From NCBI RefSeq assembly GCF_963378105.1, contig NZ_OY726398.1, positions 992,001 to 1,056,000 of the forward strand: a stretch of 64,000 bases of DNA, written 5' to 3'. The translations under genes were made by a program, and so were the position numbers. The DNA comes from Mycolicibacter sp. MU0102. GTDB lineage: Bacteria > Actinomycetota > Actinomycetes > Mycobacteriales > Mycobacteriaceae. Positions 17,067 through 25,247 of this stretch are shown in pieces. The notes beneath the pieces were generated by a model. That model did not search any database, was not told where the DNA came from, and saw only the letters and a program-made list of their open reading frames with translations. Position 1 is the first letter of the stretch. The number at the start of each line of letters is the position of its first letter.

Positions 17067-18778
17067 AGTTCCCCTTCTGACAGCAGCTGCTCGGGTATCT
17101 CGAGATGACGGCTGCGCAGCCATTCGCCCAGCCCCTTGGCCTGCGGATCGAATCGAGCCTGGTAGGCCACGCCCTGCCCGAGGATGCCCTCGATGACGAA
17201 GTTCACCGCGCGCAACTTCGGCAACAGGTGACGGGTGACCGGCAACTCGGCGGTTTCAGGCAGCAGGTCGCGCAGCTTCTCGACGGTCAACGTGTGGGCT
17301 AACCAGCGCCACTGCTCATCAGTGCGCACCCAGACCCCGACGTTGGCCGAGCCGCCCTTGTCGCCGCTGCGGGCGCCGGCGATCGTCCCCAGTGGCGCGC
17401 GGCGGCTCGGGCCGGCCGGGAGCGCCTCGGGCAGCTCCGGTTCGGCGGCCGCAGCGAGTTCCAGGGTCTGCGCGGCGGATGGAATGTCCACCCGAGTGCC
17501 GTCGGCGTGCACGGCGACGTGCGGCACCTGCGTGGCATCGACATAGCCGGGGGTGAAGACCCCGTAGACCTGGCCGTCCCCGGGCGGGGCGGTGACGCAG
17601 AACCCGGGATAGCTGGCCAGCGCCAGCTCGATGCCGGCCGCGGAGAACTTGCGGCCCACGTTGGCCGGGTCCGGGTCGCGCACCACGCAGTGCAGCAGCG
17701 CGCTGGCGGTTTCCTCGGTGTCGGCGTCGGGGTGATCGGTGCGCGACAACGTCCACTCCAGTTCGGCTGGCCGGACGGTCATGGCCGCCTCGAGCTGGGT
17801 GCGCAGCAGTGCGGCCTTGGCCTCGATGTCCAGGCCGGTCAGCACGAAAGTGGTGGAGTTGCGGAAGCCGCCGATGCTGTTCAGCGACACCTTGTAGGTG
17901 GGTGGGGGCGCCTCGCCGGTCACGCCGGAGATCCGCACCCGGTCCGGGCCGTCGGCCGACAGTTCGATGCTGTCCATCCGGGCGGTGACATCGGGGTTGG
18001 CGTAGCGGGCGCCGGTGACCTCGTAGAGCAGTTGGGCGGTCACGGTGTCGACGCTGACCAGCCCGCCGGTGCCGGCATGCTTGGTGATCACCGATGACCC
18101 GTCTGCGTGGATCTCGGCGAGCGGGAACCCGGGGTGCAGCATCTGCTCGGTGGGAATCTCGGTAAAGAAGGAGTAATTGCCACCGCTGGCCTGGATGCCG
18201 CACTCGATGACGTGCCCGGCGACGACGGCGCCGGCGAGCTGGTCATAGTCGGTGCGGCTCCAGCCGAAGTGCGCGGCGGCGGGTCCCACGATCACCGACG
18301 CGTCGGTGACGCGGCCGGTGATCACCACATCGGCGCCGCCGGCCAGACACTCGGCGATGCCCCAGGCGCCCAGGTAGGCGTTCGCTGTCAGCGGACTGCC
18401 CAAACCGAGCTCTGCGGCGCGGGGGAGCAGGTCATCACCTTCGACGTGGGCCACGCGGGCCGGAACGCCCAGGCGTTGCGCCAGCTCGCGCACCGCGTCG
18501 GCCAGGCCGGCCGGATTGAGCCCGCCGGCGTTGGCCACGATGCGAACGCCCTGGTCGAGGGCGAGTCCGAGGCATTGTTCGAGCTGGGTCAGGAAGGTCT
18601 TGGCGTAACCGCGTTCCGGGTGCTTCATCCGGTCGCGGCCCAGGATCAGCATGGTCAGTTCGGCCAGGTAATCGCCGGTGAGATAGTCCAGCTCGCCACC
18701 GATGAGCATCTCGTGCATTGCGGCGTGGCGGTCGCCGTAGAACCCCGAGCAGTTACCGATTCGAACGGCTGCTGTCAT
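17063..18778 (-). CDS. acyclic terpene utilisation AtuA-like (DUF1446) protein
   Basis: 571-residue protein of the DUF1446/AtuA family. Recognisable parts are RIGNCSGFYGDR at the N-terminus, IVANAGGLNPAGLADAV, GADVVITGRVTDASV, and a C-terminal domain beginning near AGARSGDKGGSANVGV (AtuA-like ferredoxin-fold part). It is the first gene of the operon and matches Rv0976c by position. The biochemical function is unknown; in pseudomonads AtuA is needed for citronellol and geraniol use. ATG at 18778 is preferred to a TTG six bases upstream. Confidence 0.85.
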   Translation of the reverse strand: MTAAVRIGNCSGFYGDRHAAMHEMLIGGELDYLTGDYLAELTMLILGRDRMKHPERGYAKTFLTQLEQCLGLALDQGVRIVANAGGLNPAGLADAVRELAQRLGVPARVAHVEGDDLLPRAAELGLGSPLTANAYLGAWGIAECLAGGADVVITGRVTDASVIVGPAAAHFGWSRTDYDQLAGAVVAGHVIECGIQASGGNYSFFTEIPTEQMLHPGFPLAEIHADGSSVITKHAGTGGLVSVDTVTAQLLYEVTGARYANPDVTARMDSIELSADGPDRVRISGVTGEAPPPTYKVSLNSIGGFRNSTTFVLTGLDIEAKAALLRTQLEAAMTVRPAELEWTLSRTDHPDADTEETASALLHCVVRDPDPANVGRKFSAAGIELALASYPGFCVTAPPGDGQVYGVFTPGYVDATQVPHVAVHADGTRVDIPSAAQTLELAAAAEPELPEALPAGPSRRAPLGTIAGARSGDKGGSANVGVWVRTDEQWRWLAHTLTVEKLRDLLPETAELPVTRHLLPKLRAVNFVIEGILGQGVAYQARFDPQAKGLGEWLRSRHLEIPEQLLSEGEL

Positions 18779-18956
18779 CCCCAAATCCCATCACTCAACC
18801 AACCGGTAGGTTAGCCGGTACCGCCGGTGCCGCGTCAAGGTGCGTCGTCACCGATCGGAGCTATTTTGGAGCCGACGCTGGTCACCGGCTATCCTTTCGG
18901 ATAGTCCCGCCGCTGGTATCGAGCGGCACTATGCCAACAACAGGAGAGGCTCGACC

Positions 18957-19130
18957 ATGGCCGTGCCGAAACGCAGGATGTCGCGTGCGAACACTCGTAG
19001 TCGCCGCGCACAGTGGAAGGCTGAGGCAACCGGCCTGGTCAACGTGACGGTCGCCGGCCGCGCGCACAAGGTGCCGCGTCGCCTCCTCAAAGCCGCCCGC
19101 TTGGGCCTCATCGACCTCGATCGGCGCTAA
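18957..19130 (+). CDS. rpmF: 50S ribosomal protein bL32
   Basis: 57-residue ribosomal protein starting MAVPKRRMSRANTRSRRAQW and ending LLKAARLGLIDLDRR, matching mycobacterial RpmF. It contains no cysteine, so it is the zinc-free (C-minus) form. The ATG is preceded by AGGAGAGG. A 6-bp hairpin (CTATCC-TTTC-GGATAG, 18889-18904) lies in the leader. The gene is 64 bases upstream of mprA. Confidence 0.95.
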   Translation: MAVPKRRMSRANTRSRRAQWKAEATGLVNVTVAGRAHKVPRRLLKAARLGLIDLDRR

Positions 19131-19194
19131 ATAGGCACCGACACGACCGGCTCCTGACCCTCCAGATCGCCTTTCGGATGATTGGATAGCACCC

Positions 19195-19887
19195 ATGGCT
19201 ACCCGGGTACTGGTTGTTGATGACGATCGCGCTGTGCGCGAGTCGTTGCGCAGGTCTCTGTCGTTCAATGGTTACTCGGTCTCGCTGGCCACTGACGGCG
19301 TCGAGGCGCTCGAGGCGATCACCAGCGACCGTCCGGACGCGATGATCCTCGACGTCATGATGCCGCGGCTGGACGGACTGGAAGTCTGTCGCCAGCTGCG
19401 TAGCACCGGTGACGACCTGCCGATTTTGGTCCTGACGGCCCGAGACTCGGTGTCCGAGCGGGTCGCCGGCCTCGATGCCGGCGCCGACGACTACCTGCCG
19501 AAGCCGTTTGCGCTGGAGGAACTGCTGGCGCGGATGCGGGCGTTGCTGCGCCGCACCACCGCCGAGGACCTGTCCGAATCGGTCGCGATGTCGTTCGAGG
19601 ACCTGACGCTGGACCCGGTGACCCGCGAGGTCACCCGCGGGGATCGGCAGATCAGCCTGACTCGCACCGAGTTCGCCCTGTTGGAGATGTTGATCGCCAA
19701 CCCGCGTCGGGTGCTGACCCGCAGCCGGATCCTCGAGGAGGTGTGGGGCTTCGACTTCCCCACCTCGGGCAACGCGCTGGAGGTCTACATCGGGTACCTG
19801 CGTCGCAAGACTGAGGCTGAAGGTGAGCCGCGGCTGATCTACACCGTGCGCGGAGTGGGCTACGTGCTCCGCGAGACTCCTCCCTGA
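19195..19887 (+). CDS. mprA: response regulator MprA
   Basis: 230-residue OmpR-class response regulator. The receiver domain has acidic VVDDD near residue 8, the phospho-accepting Asp in ILDVMMPRLDG (D53), T82-A83 in LVLTARD and Lys in YLPKPF. The C-terminal winged helix runs through LTRTEFALLEML and IGYLRRKTE. In M. tuberculosis MprA controls envelope-stress genes, including pepD and sigma factor genes. The stop overlaps the mprB start (TGATG). Confidence 0.96.
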   Translation: MATRVLVVDDDRAVRESLRRSLSFNGYSVSLATDGVEALEAITSDRPDAMILDVMMPRLDGLEVCRQLRSTGDDLPILVLTARDSVSERVAGLDAGADDYLPKPFALEELLARMRALLRRTTAEDLSESVAMSFEDLTLDPVTREVTRGDRQISLTRTEFALLEMLIANPRRVLTRSRILEEVWGFDFPTSGNALEVYIGYLRRKTEAEGEPRLIYTVRGVGYVLRETPP

Positions 19888-21338
19888 TGCAATCCTTCCG
19901 CCGGCAACAGGGTGAAGAGGCGAAGAAGACCTCCCTGTCGCTGCGCTGGCGGGTGATGCTGCTGGCGATGTCGATGGTGGCATTGGTGGTGGTGTTGATG
20001 GCGGTGGCCGTCTACGCCGTGATCTCGGCGGCGCTCTACAACGACATCGACAACCAGTTGCAGAGCCGTGCGGAGATGTTGATCGCCAGTGGTTCGCTGG
20101 CCGCCGATCCCCGCAAGGCGATCGAGGGCACCGCCTACTCCGACGTCAACGCCATGCTGGTCAACCCGGGCCGGTCGATCTACACGGCCAATCAGCCCGG
20201 TCAGCGGCTGCCGGTCGGGCAGCAGGAGAAGGCCGTCATCCGCGGCGAGCTGTTCTTGTCGCGCCGCACCGCATCGGGCCAGCGGGTGCTGGCCGTGCAC
20301 CTGCCCAATGGCAGCACACTGCTGATCTCCAAGAGCTTGGCGCCCACCCGGGCGGTGACGATGAAGCTGCGGTGGGTGCTGCTGGTCGTCGGCGGGGTGG
20401 GTGTCGTGGTGGCCGCGGTGGCCGGCGGCATGGTCACCAGAACCGGGCTGAGACCGGTGGGCCGCTTGACCGAAGCGGCCGAACGCGTGGCGCGCACCGA
20501 TGACTTGAGACCGATCCCGGTCTACGGCAGCGACGAATTGGCTCGCCTCACCGAGGCGTTCAACGCCATGTTGCGGGCCCTGGCCGAGTCGCGCGAGCGG
20601 CAGGCGCGACTGGTCGCCGACGCCGGACATGAGCTGAAGACCCCGTTGACGTCGCTACGCACCAACGTCGAGCTGCTGATGGCGTCCGCGGCTCCGGGCG
20701 CCCCGCAGTTGCCGGAAGAGGAGATGGCCGAACTGCGTGCCGACGCGATCGGTCAGATCGAGGAATTGTCCACGCTGGTAGGCGATTTGGTGGACCTCAC
20801 CCGCGACGACCAACGTGAGGTCGCCTACGAGCAGGTCGACATCACTGAGGTCGTCGACCGCAGCATGGAGCGGGTCCGGCGGCGGCGCAACGACATCGAC
20901 TTCGACATCCAGGTCGTTCCCTGGCACGTCTACGGAGACGCCGCGGGCCTGTCCCGTGCGGTGCTCAACCTGCTCGACAACGCGGCTAAGTGGAGCCCGT
21001 CGGGCGGAGTCGTGGGCTTGCGGATGCGCCAGCTCGACCCGACGCACATGGAGATGATCGTCTCGGACGAGGGGCCGGGAATCCCGGAGAACCAACGGGA
21101 ATTGGTCTTCGAGCGCTTCTACCGGTCGGACTCCGCGCGTGCCATGCCGGGGTCCGGGCTGGGCCTGGCGATCGTCAAGCAGGTGGTGCTCAAACACGGC
21201 GGGGCGATCACCATCGGCGAGACCATCCCCGGCGGGCATCCGCCCGGGACATCGTTTCGGATGGTGCTGCCCGGCGGGCCTACGTCGGCGGAGGAAATAC
21301 CGGTCGGAGCAGTCACAGGCGCTTCTCAGTCCACGTAG
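19887..21338 (+). CDS. mprB: sensor histidine kinase MprB
   Basis: 483-residue membrane histidine kinase. Transmembrane helices at about residues 22-47 and 162-184 flank an extracytoplasmic sensor domain; a HAMP domain follows (about 185-238). The phospho-accepting His is H248 in DAGHELKTPLTSLRTN, with N box NLLDNAAKWSP and G boxes DEGPGIP and GSGLGLAIV. In the family the sensor domain responds to detergent and misfolded-protein stress. It is translationally coupled to mprA. Confidence 0.95.
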   Translation: MQSFRRQQGEEAKKTSLSLRWRVMLLAMSMVALVVVLMAVAVYAVISAALYNDIDNQLQSRAEMLIASGSLAADPRKAIEGTAYSDVNAMLVNPGRSIYTANQPGQRLPVGQQEKAVIRGELFLSRRTASGQRVLAVHLPNGSTLLISKSLAPTRAVTMKLRWVLLVVGGVGVVVAAVAGGMVTRTGLRPVGRLTEAAERVARTDDLRPIPVYGSDELARLTEAFNAMLRALAESRERQARLVADAGHELKTPLTSLRTNVELLMASAAPGAPQLPEEEMAELRADAIGQIEELSTLVGDLVDLTRDDQREVAYEQVDITEVVDRSMERVRRRRNDIDFDIQVVPWHVYGDAAGLSRAVLNLLDNAAKWSPSGGVVGLRMRQLDPTHMEMIVSDEGPGIPENQRELVFERFYRSDSARAMPGSGLGLAIVKQVVLKHGGAITIGETIPGGHPPGTSFRMVLPGGPTSAEEIPVGAVTGASQST

Positions 21339-21393
21339 GCATGGTGGTGAGGCAACGTCGCCGAAGTCGTGTCCCTAGGAGTAGGCAACAAAC

Positions 21394-22809
21394 ATGACGA
21401 ATTACCCCGGGTACCTCCCGCCGCCTCAGCAACCGGAACGGTCCAACCCGGCCGGCGCAGCGGCGGCGGACCAACGCGGACAGTCCGGTTATCCGGGCCG
21501 GCCCGCGCAGGGTTCGTACCCGCCGCCCTACGACTGGCGTTACGCCCCGCACCAGGGGCAGCAGCAGTCCGCCTATCGCTCCGCCTATGACGCCTCCTAC
21601 GGCCGTCCCGGTGTGCCGAGCGGTCCGGGTGGTCCGGGTGGGATACCGCCGAAGCGTTCTCGCACCGGTTTGGTGTTGGGGGCGGTGGCGATCGCGGCGA
21701 TGTCCGGTGTGATGGGCGGTGTGGTCGGTTCGGCGCTGCACTCCGATCACAAGCCGGCCGCCATCGGAAGCCACACGCCGAGCATCCAGGCCCCTGGCGT
21801 GCCGGCCGCGGTGAATCTGCCGGACGGCTCGGTGGAGAAGGTTGCGGCGAAGGTGGTGCCCAGCGTCGTCATGCTGGAGACCGATCTGGGCCGCCAATCC
21901 GAGGAGGGCTCGGGCATCATCCTGTCGGCCGACGGGTTGATCCTGACCAACAACCACGTGGTGGCCGCCGCTGCCGCCAAGCCCGACCCGAGCACCAAGC
22001 TTGACCCCGGCGCCAAGCCCGACGGAGCTCCCAAGGGCGCCCCGAGGACCACGGTGACCTTCGCCGATGGCCGCACCGCGCCGTTCACTGTGGTGGGCAC
22101 GGACCCGGCCAGCGATATCGCCGTGGTGCGCGTGCAGGGCGTCTCGGATCTGACCCCGATCACGATCGGCTCCTCTGCAGACTTGCGGGTGGGCCAGAAC
22201 GTGGTGGCGGTCGGGTCGCCGCTCGGCCTGGAAGGCACCGTGACGACCGGGATCGTGAGCGCTCTCAACCGGCCCGTCTCCACCAGCGGCGAAGCCGGCA
22301 ACCAGAACACGGTGCTCGACGCGATCCAGACCGATGCCGCCATCAACCCCGGCAACTCCGGTGGTGCGCTGGTCAACATGAACGGCGACCTGGTCGGGAT
22401 CAACTCCGCGATCGCCACCATGGGCGGCGATTCAGCCGAAGCGCAGAGCGGTTCGATCGGCCTGGGCTTCGCGATCCCGGTGGATCAGGCCAAGCGGATC
22501 GCCGACGAACTCATCAACTCGCCGGACCACACGGCGTCGCACGCCTCACTGGGTGTGCGCGTCACCAGCGAGCGCAGCCTGCACGGCGCCAAGGTGGTCG
22601 AGGTGGTGCCCGGGGAGGCGGCCGCCAAGGCCGGTCTGCCCGAGGGCGCGACGGTGACGGCGTTCGACAAGCGCCCCATCGGCAGCGCTGACGCGTTGGT
22701 GGCCGCGGTGCGCTCCAAGGCTCCAGGCGACCAGGTGACGCTGACCTACCTGGACGCCGCCGGAGCATCCAAATCCGCGCAGGTCACGCTCGGTAAAGCG
22801 CAGCAGTGA
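21394..22809 (+). CDS. pepD: HtrA-like serine protease PepD
   Basis: 471-residue membrane-anchored HtrA protease. A Pro/Gln/Tyr-rich cytoplasmic tail (1-90) precedes one transmembrane helix (91-115). The catalytic triad is H188 (NNHVV), D241 (SDIAVV) and S322 (NPGNSGGAL), followed by a PDZ domain from about residue 380 to the end. An insertion rich in Lys/Pro/Asp lies after the catalytic His (about 194-217). It degrades or refolds damaged envelope proteins and feeds back on MprAB, as known in M. tuberculosis (Rv0983). Confidence 0.95.
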   Translation: MTNYPGYLPPPQQPERSNPAGAAAADQRGQSGYPGRPAQGSYPPPYDWRYAPHQGQQQSAYRSAYDASYGRPGVPSGPGGPGGIPPKRSRTGLVLGAVAIAAMSGVMGGVVGSALHSDHKPAAIGSHTPSIQAPGVPAAVNLPDGSVEKVAAKVVPSVVMLETDLGRQSEEGSGIILSADGLILTNNHVVAAAAAKPDPSTKLDPGAKPDGAPKGAPRTTVTFADGRTAPFTVVGTDPASDIAVVRVQGVSDLTPITIGSSADLRVGQNVVAVGSPLGLEGTVTTGIVSALNRPVSTSGEAGNQNTVLDAIQTDAAINPGNSGGALVNMNGDLVGINSAIATMGGDSAEAQSGSIGLGFAIPVDQAKRIADELINSPDHTASHASLGVRVTSERSLHGAKVVEVVPGEAAAKAGLPEGATVTAFDKRPIGSADALVAAVRSKAPGDQVTLTYLDAAGASKSAQVTLGKAQQ

Positions 22810-22833
22810 CGGGTTGGTGACCGCACGGTGCCG

Positions 22834-22942
22834 ATGCGGCGGTCCCAGCTTCGGCTCTCCTTCGTCGAGCCTCGCTGAACCTCCGGTTTCATGCGGCGGT
22901 CCCAGCTTCGGCTCTCCTTCGTCGAGCCTCGCTGAACCTCCG
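22834..22942. repeat. tandem duplicate of a 52-bp non-coding repeat
   Basis: Two identical 52-base copies (22834-22885 and 22891-22942) separated by GTTTC, giving a 57-base period, between pepD and moaB2. Each copy contains GGCTC-N9-GAGCC, able to form a short hairpin. It lies just upstream of the moaB2 start and could be a terminator or a dispersed repeat unit. Confidence 0.85.
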
Positions 22943-22969
22943 TCGGGAACCAGATATACGGTTGCACCC

Positions 22970-23464
22970 ATGGAGCAGTCCCGAGAACTCGCCGGCCGCG
23001 CCCTCGTCGTCGTTGTTGACGACCGCACCGCCCACGGCGATGAGGACCACAGTGGTCCGTTGGTCACCGAATTGTTGGCCGAAGGCGGATTCATGGTCGA
23101 CGGTGTCGTCGCCGTCGCCGCCGACGAGGTAGAGATCCGCAACGCGCTGAACACGGCGGTGATCGGCGGGGTCGACCTGGTCGTTTCGGTGGGCGGAACC
23201 GGGGTCACCCCGCGCGACGTCACCCCCGAGGCCACCCGCGAGCTGCTGGACCGCGAGATCCTCGGCATCGCCGAGGCGCTGCGGGCCTCGGGGCTGTCCG
23301 CCGGCATCGCCGACGCGGGGCTCTCGCGTGGCCTGGCCGGCGTCTCGGGCAGCACCCTGGTGGTCAACCTGGCCGGGTCCCGGGCAGCGGTCCGCGACGG
23401 CATGGCGACACTGAACCCGCTGGCCGCGGCGATCATCGGCCAACTGTCCAGTCTGGAGATCTAG
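22970..23464 (+). CDS. moaB2: molybdenum cofactor biosynthesis protein MoaB/Mog-like
   Basis: 164-residue MoaB/MogA-fold protein. The signature VVSVGGTGVTPRDVTPEATRELLD (about residues 70-93) and the following NLAGSRAAV mark the molybdopterin-adenylyl binding site. ATG at 22970 begins MEQSRELAGRALVV and is the first in-frame ATG after the repeat region. It matches moaB2 (Rv0984), which follows pepD in M. tuberculosis. It probably adenylylates molybdopterin. Confidence 0.92.
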   Translation: MEQSRELAGRALVVVVDDRTAHGDEDHSGPLVTELLAEGGFMVDGVVAVAADEVEIRNALNTAVIGGVDLVVSVGGTGVTPRDVTPEATRELLDREILGIAEALRASGLSAGIADAGLSRGLAGVSGSTLVVNLAGSRAAVRDGMATLNPLAAAIIGQLSSLEI

Positions 23465-23470
23465 GCCGCC

Positions 23471-23587
23471 ATGCCCGGACTCGAAGAGCATCAGTCGTCG
23501 TCGGACGAACGCGATCCCGACGACGCCCGCGAGGCCGAAGAACGCGAGCGCTGGTTGCGGGACAACATCCCGCCGCATCACGGTTGA
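23471..23587 (+). CDS. small acidic protein, 38 residues, unknown function
   Basis: A short open frame starts 7 bases after the moaB2 stop and encodes a very acidic, charged peptide: MPGLEEHQSSSDERDPDDA near the start and RERWLRDNIPPHHG at the end. It has charged-residue composition and ordered ending unlike random high-GC frames, but the ribosome-binding site is weak. It would be cotranscribed with moaB2. Unsure whether it is translated. Confidence 0.4.
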   Translation: MPGLEEHQSSSDERDPDDAREAEERERWLRDNIPPHHG

Positions 23588-23609
23588 GGTTCGACTTCTC
23601 GAAATCCCC

Positions 23610-23682
23610 CGTACGGACTCCGCAGCGGCTATTACGGTTCGCCGTAGGCGGCGTGGCGCCGCTTCGCAGTGCATCCGTACGG
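23610..23682 (+). ncRNA. structured 5' leader of the mscL-like gene (candidate cis-regulatory RNA)
   Basis: An outer 8-bp stem (CGTACGGA 23610-23617 with TCCGTACG 23675-23682) closes over two perfect hairpins: TACGG-TTCG-CCGTA (23633-23646) and GCGGCG-TGG-CGCCGC just after it. This makes a three-way-junction-like fold. AGCGGC (23624-23629) can instead pair with GCCGCT (23659-23664), an alternative that would break the second hairpin. The ribosome-binding site starts where the outer stem ends. Confidence 0.4.
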
Positions 23683-23695
23683 AAGGGGAGTTGCG

Positions 23696-24127
23696 GTGCT
23701 CAAGGGGTTCAAAAATTTCCTGATGCGTGACGACGTCATCACGGTGGCCATCGGTCTGGTGGTCGCGCTGGCGTTTTCCAACCTGGTCAAGGCCTTCACC
23801 GACAGCGTGATCAACCCGCTGGTCTCGGCCGCACAGCCCGACACTGCCGGGCTGGGGCTGGGTTACCAATTGGGGGCGGAGGGCAACGAGGCGACGTTCA
23901 TCGACCTCGGCGCATTCATCTCGGCGATCATCTACTTCATCGTCTTCATGGCCACGATCTACTTCCTGATCGTGTTGCCCTACAAGCACATCCAGAAGCG
24001 CCGCGGGAACACCGTGTTCGGCGACCCGGCACCGACCAAGACCTGCCCCGAGTGCAAGTCCGAAATCGCCGCCGACGCCAACAAGTGCAAGTTCTGCGCC
24101 AGCGTGCAGCCCGCCAGCGCCGCATAG
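23696..24127 (+). CDS. MscL-family channel with C-terminal zinc ribbon
   Basis: 143-residue protein. Residues 1-100 follow the large-conductance mechanosensitive channel pattern: amphipathic N-terminus LKGFKNFLMRDDVITVAIGLVV, first helix to about 36, periplasmic loop 45-68, second helix about 69-95 ending YKHIQKRRG. The usual C-terminal helical bundle is replaced by a CPEC...CKFC zinc ribbon (C117, C120, C131, C134). The start is a GTG directly after a GGAAGGGG site. It differs clearly from M. tuberculosis MscL (Rv0985c), which has no zinc ribbon, and lies on the opposite strand relative to the neighbours. Confidence 0.8.
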   Translation: MLKGFKNFLMRDDVITVAIGLVVALAFSNLVKAFTDSVINPLVSAAQPDTAGLGLGYQLGAEGNEATFIDLGAFISAIIYFIVFMATIYFLIVLPYKHIQKRRGNTVFGDPAPTKTCPECKSEIAADANKCKFCASVQPASAA

Positions 24128-24133
24128 CGGTGT

Positions 24134-24784
24134 TCAGCGCAGGGTGAGCGTGACGGCCTGACCGAGGGTGGCGCCGGCCACCGCCACCGCAGCGTTGGCC
24201 GGCAACGCCACCAGGACCACCCGATCGTCGTGATTGTGCTTGTCGGACACCAGCACCACGATCCCGCCGCTGGCGAGCACCCGGGCGGCGCCCGGCGGGC
24301 CGGCGACATCCTCGCCGGTGGTCGTCACGACATCGACCACGTCGCCGGGGCGCACCAGATCGATCAGTGCCGCGTCGGCCGGATGCACGCCCACGATGCG
24401 GGCATCGGGTCCGGCGGCGGCCTCGGTGAGCCGGCGGCCCAGCACGCGGACGTCGGTGAGTATCTCGCCGCGGCGGGCCGGACCAGCCAGCGTGGTCTGC
24501 AACAGCGCCGCCACGTCAGTGGCGGCCCCGTCGGGAATCGTTTGAGCCGAACGGCTTTCGAGGGAAAGGTCGTCGAGGGTCAAGGTGATGCCAGGTGCGA
24601 TGTCGCGGCTTGCCACTACGACGTCGAGCCGGTCGTCCTGCGGGTTGGAGCGCAGCGCTGTAACGCCGGCCAAAACGACGAGGGCTCCTGCGGTCACTCG
24701 CCGCGCCCGCACGGTGCGAGTCCAGTCCGGACGCAGTGCCAGCGAGATCCGGCTGATCAGCGTGGGGTTGAGCGAGTCGCCCAT
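24134..24784 (-). CDS. SAF-domain membrane protein (CpaB-like)
   Basis: 216-residue protein with one N-terminal transmembrane segment (VTAGALVVLAGVTAL, about residues 30-45) followed by a SAF domain (DVVVASRDIAPGITLTLDDLSLESR) and a second beta-rich domain with RPGDVVDVV. SAF proteins of this type resemble the CpaB/RcpC pilus assembly factors, but no pilus genes are nearby. It corresponds by position to Rv0990c. Function unknown. Confidence 0.8.
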   Translation of the reverse strand: MGDSLNPTLISRISLALRPDWTRTVRARRVTAGALVVLAGVTALRSNPQDDRLDVVVASRDIAPGITLTLDDLSLESRSAQTIPDGAATDVAALLQTTLAGPARRGEILTDVRVLGRRLTEAAAGPDARIVGVHPADAALIDLVRPGDVVDVVTTTGEDVAGPPGAARVLASGGIVVLVSDKHNHDDRVVLVALPANAAVAVAGATLGQAVTLTLR

Positions 24785-24850
24785 GGCGTCACGCTATGCG
24801 GCCGGCGCCCAACGGTTCGTCGACGTGGCGCCGGGGCTGTGGATAACGGC

Positions 24851-25219
24851 CTAGCTGGCGGTGGTCGCCGGTGCCGACGACGTGGTGCTGGCCTTGGCGC
24901 TGTCGCTGGACTTGGTGGCGCTGTCAGCCGACTTGGTGCCGCTGTCGCCCGAGCTACTGCCCGAGTCACCCGACGCCGAAGAACTGGCGGAGCTGCTGCC
25001 ATTGCTGGAACCGTTGGACGTTGACTTCCCGGACTTGCCCGCTTCGCGGCTGTCGTTGCGGTAGAAACCACTGCCCTTGAAGACCACGCCCACCTTGCCG
25101 AAGATCTTGCGCAGCCGGCCGTTGCAGTCCTCGCAGGTAGTCAGCGCATCATCGGTGAAGGCCTGGACCACATCGAAGCGGTTGCTGCACTCGGTGCAGG
25201 CATAGCTGTAGGTGGGCAC
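24851..25219 (-). CDS. ruc: redox-regulated chaperone Ruc (FmdB zinc-ribbon protein)
   Basis: 122-residue protein. The N-terminus is a FmdB-type zinc ribbon with C8, C11, C29 and C32 (CTEC...CEDC) followed by the conserved GRLRKIFGKVGVVFKGSGFYRND. The C-terminal half is a Ser/Ala/Lys-rich disordered tail. This matches M. tuberculosis Rv0991c (Ruc), a chaperone activated by oxidation and zinc release. The GTG start has a GGAGG site. A CIRCE-like operator lies upstream, consistent with HrcA heat-shock control. Confidence 0.88.
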   Translation of the reverse strand: MPTYSYACTECSNRFDVVQAFTDDALTTCEDCNGRLRKIFGKVGVVFKGSGFYRNDSREAGKSGKSTSNGSSNGSSSASSSASGDSGSSSGDSGTKSADSATKSSDSAKASTTSSAPATTAS

Positions 25220-25247
25220 GTGAACCTCCGTGGATCGAACAATCGGC

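Noticed and set aside
23696..24127. Orthologue of M. tuberculosis mscL
   Set aside because: Opposite strand relative to neighbours, diverged transmembrane sequence and a C-terminal zinc ribbon; it is a different paralogue.
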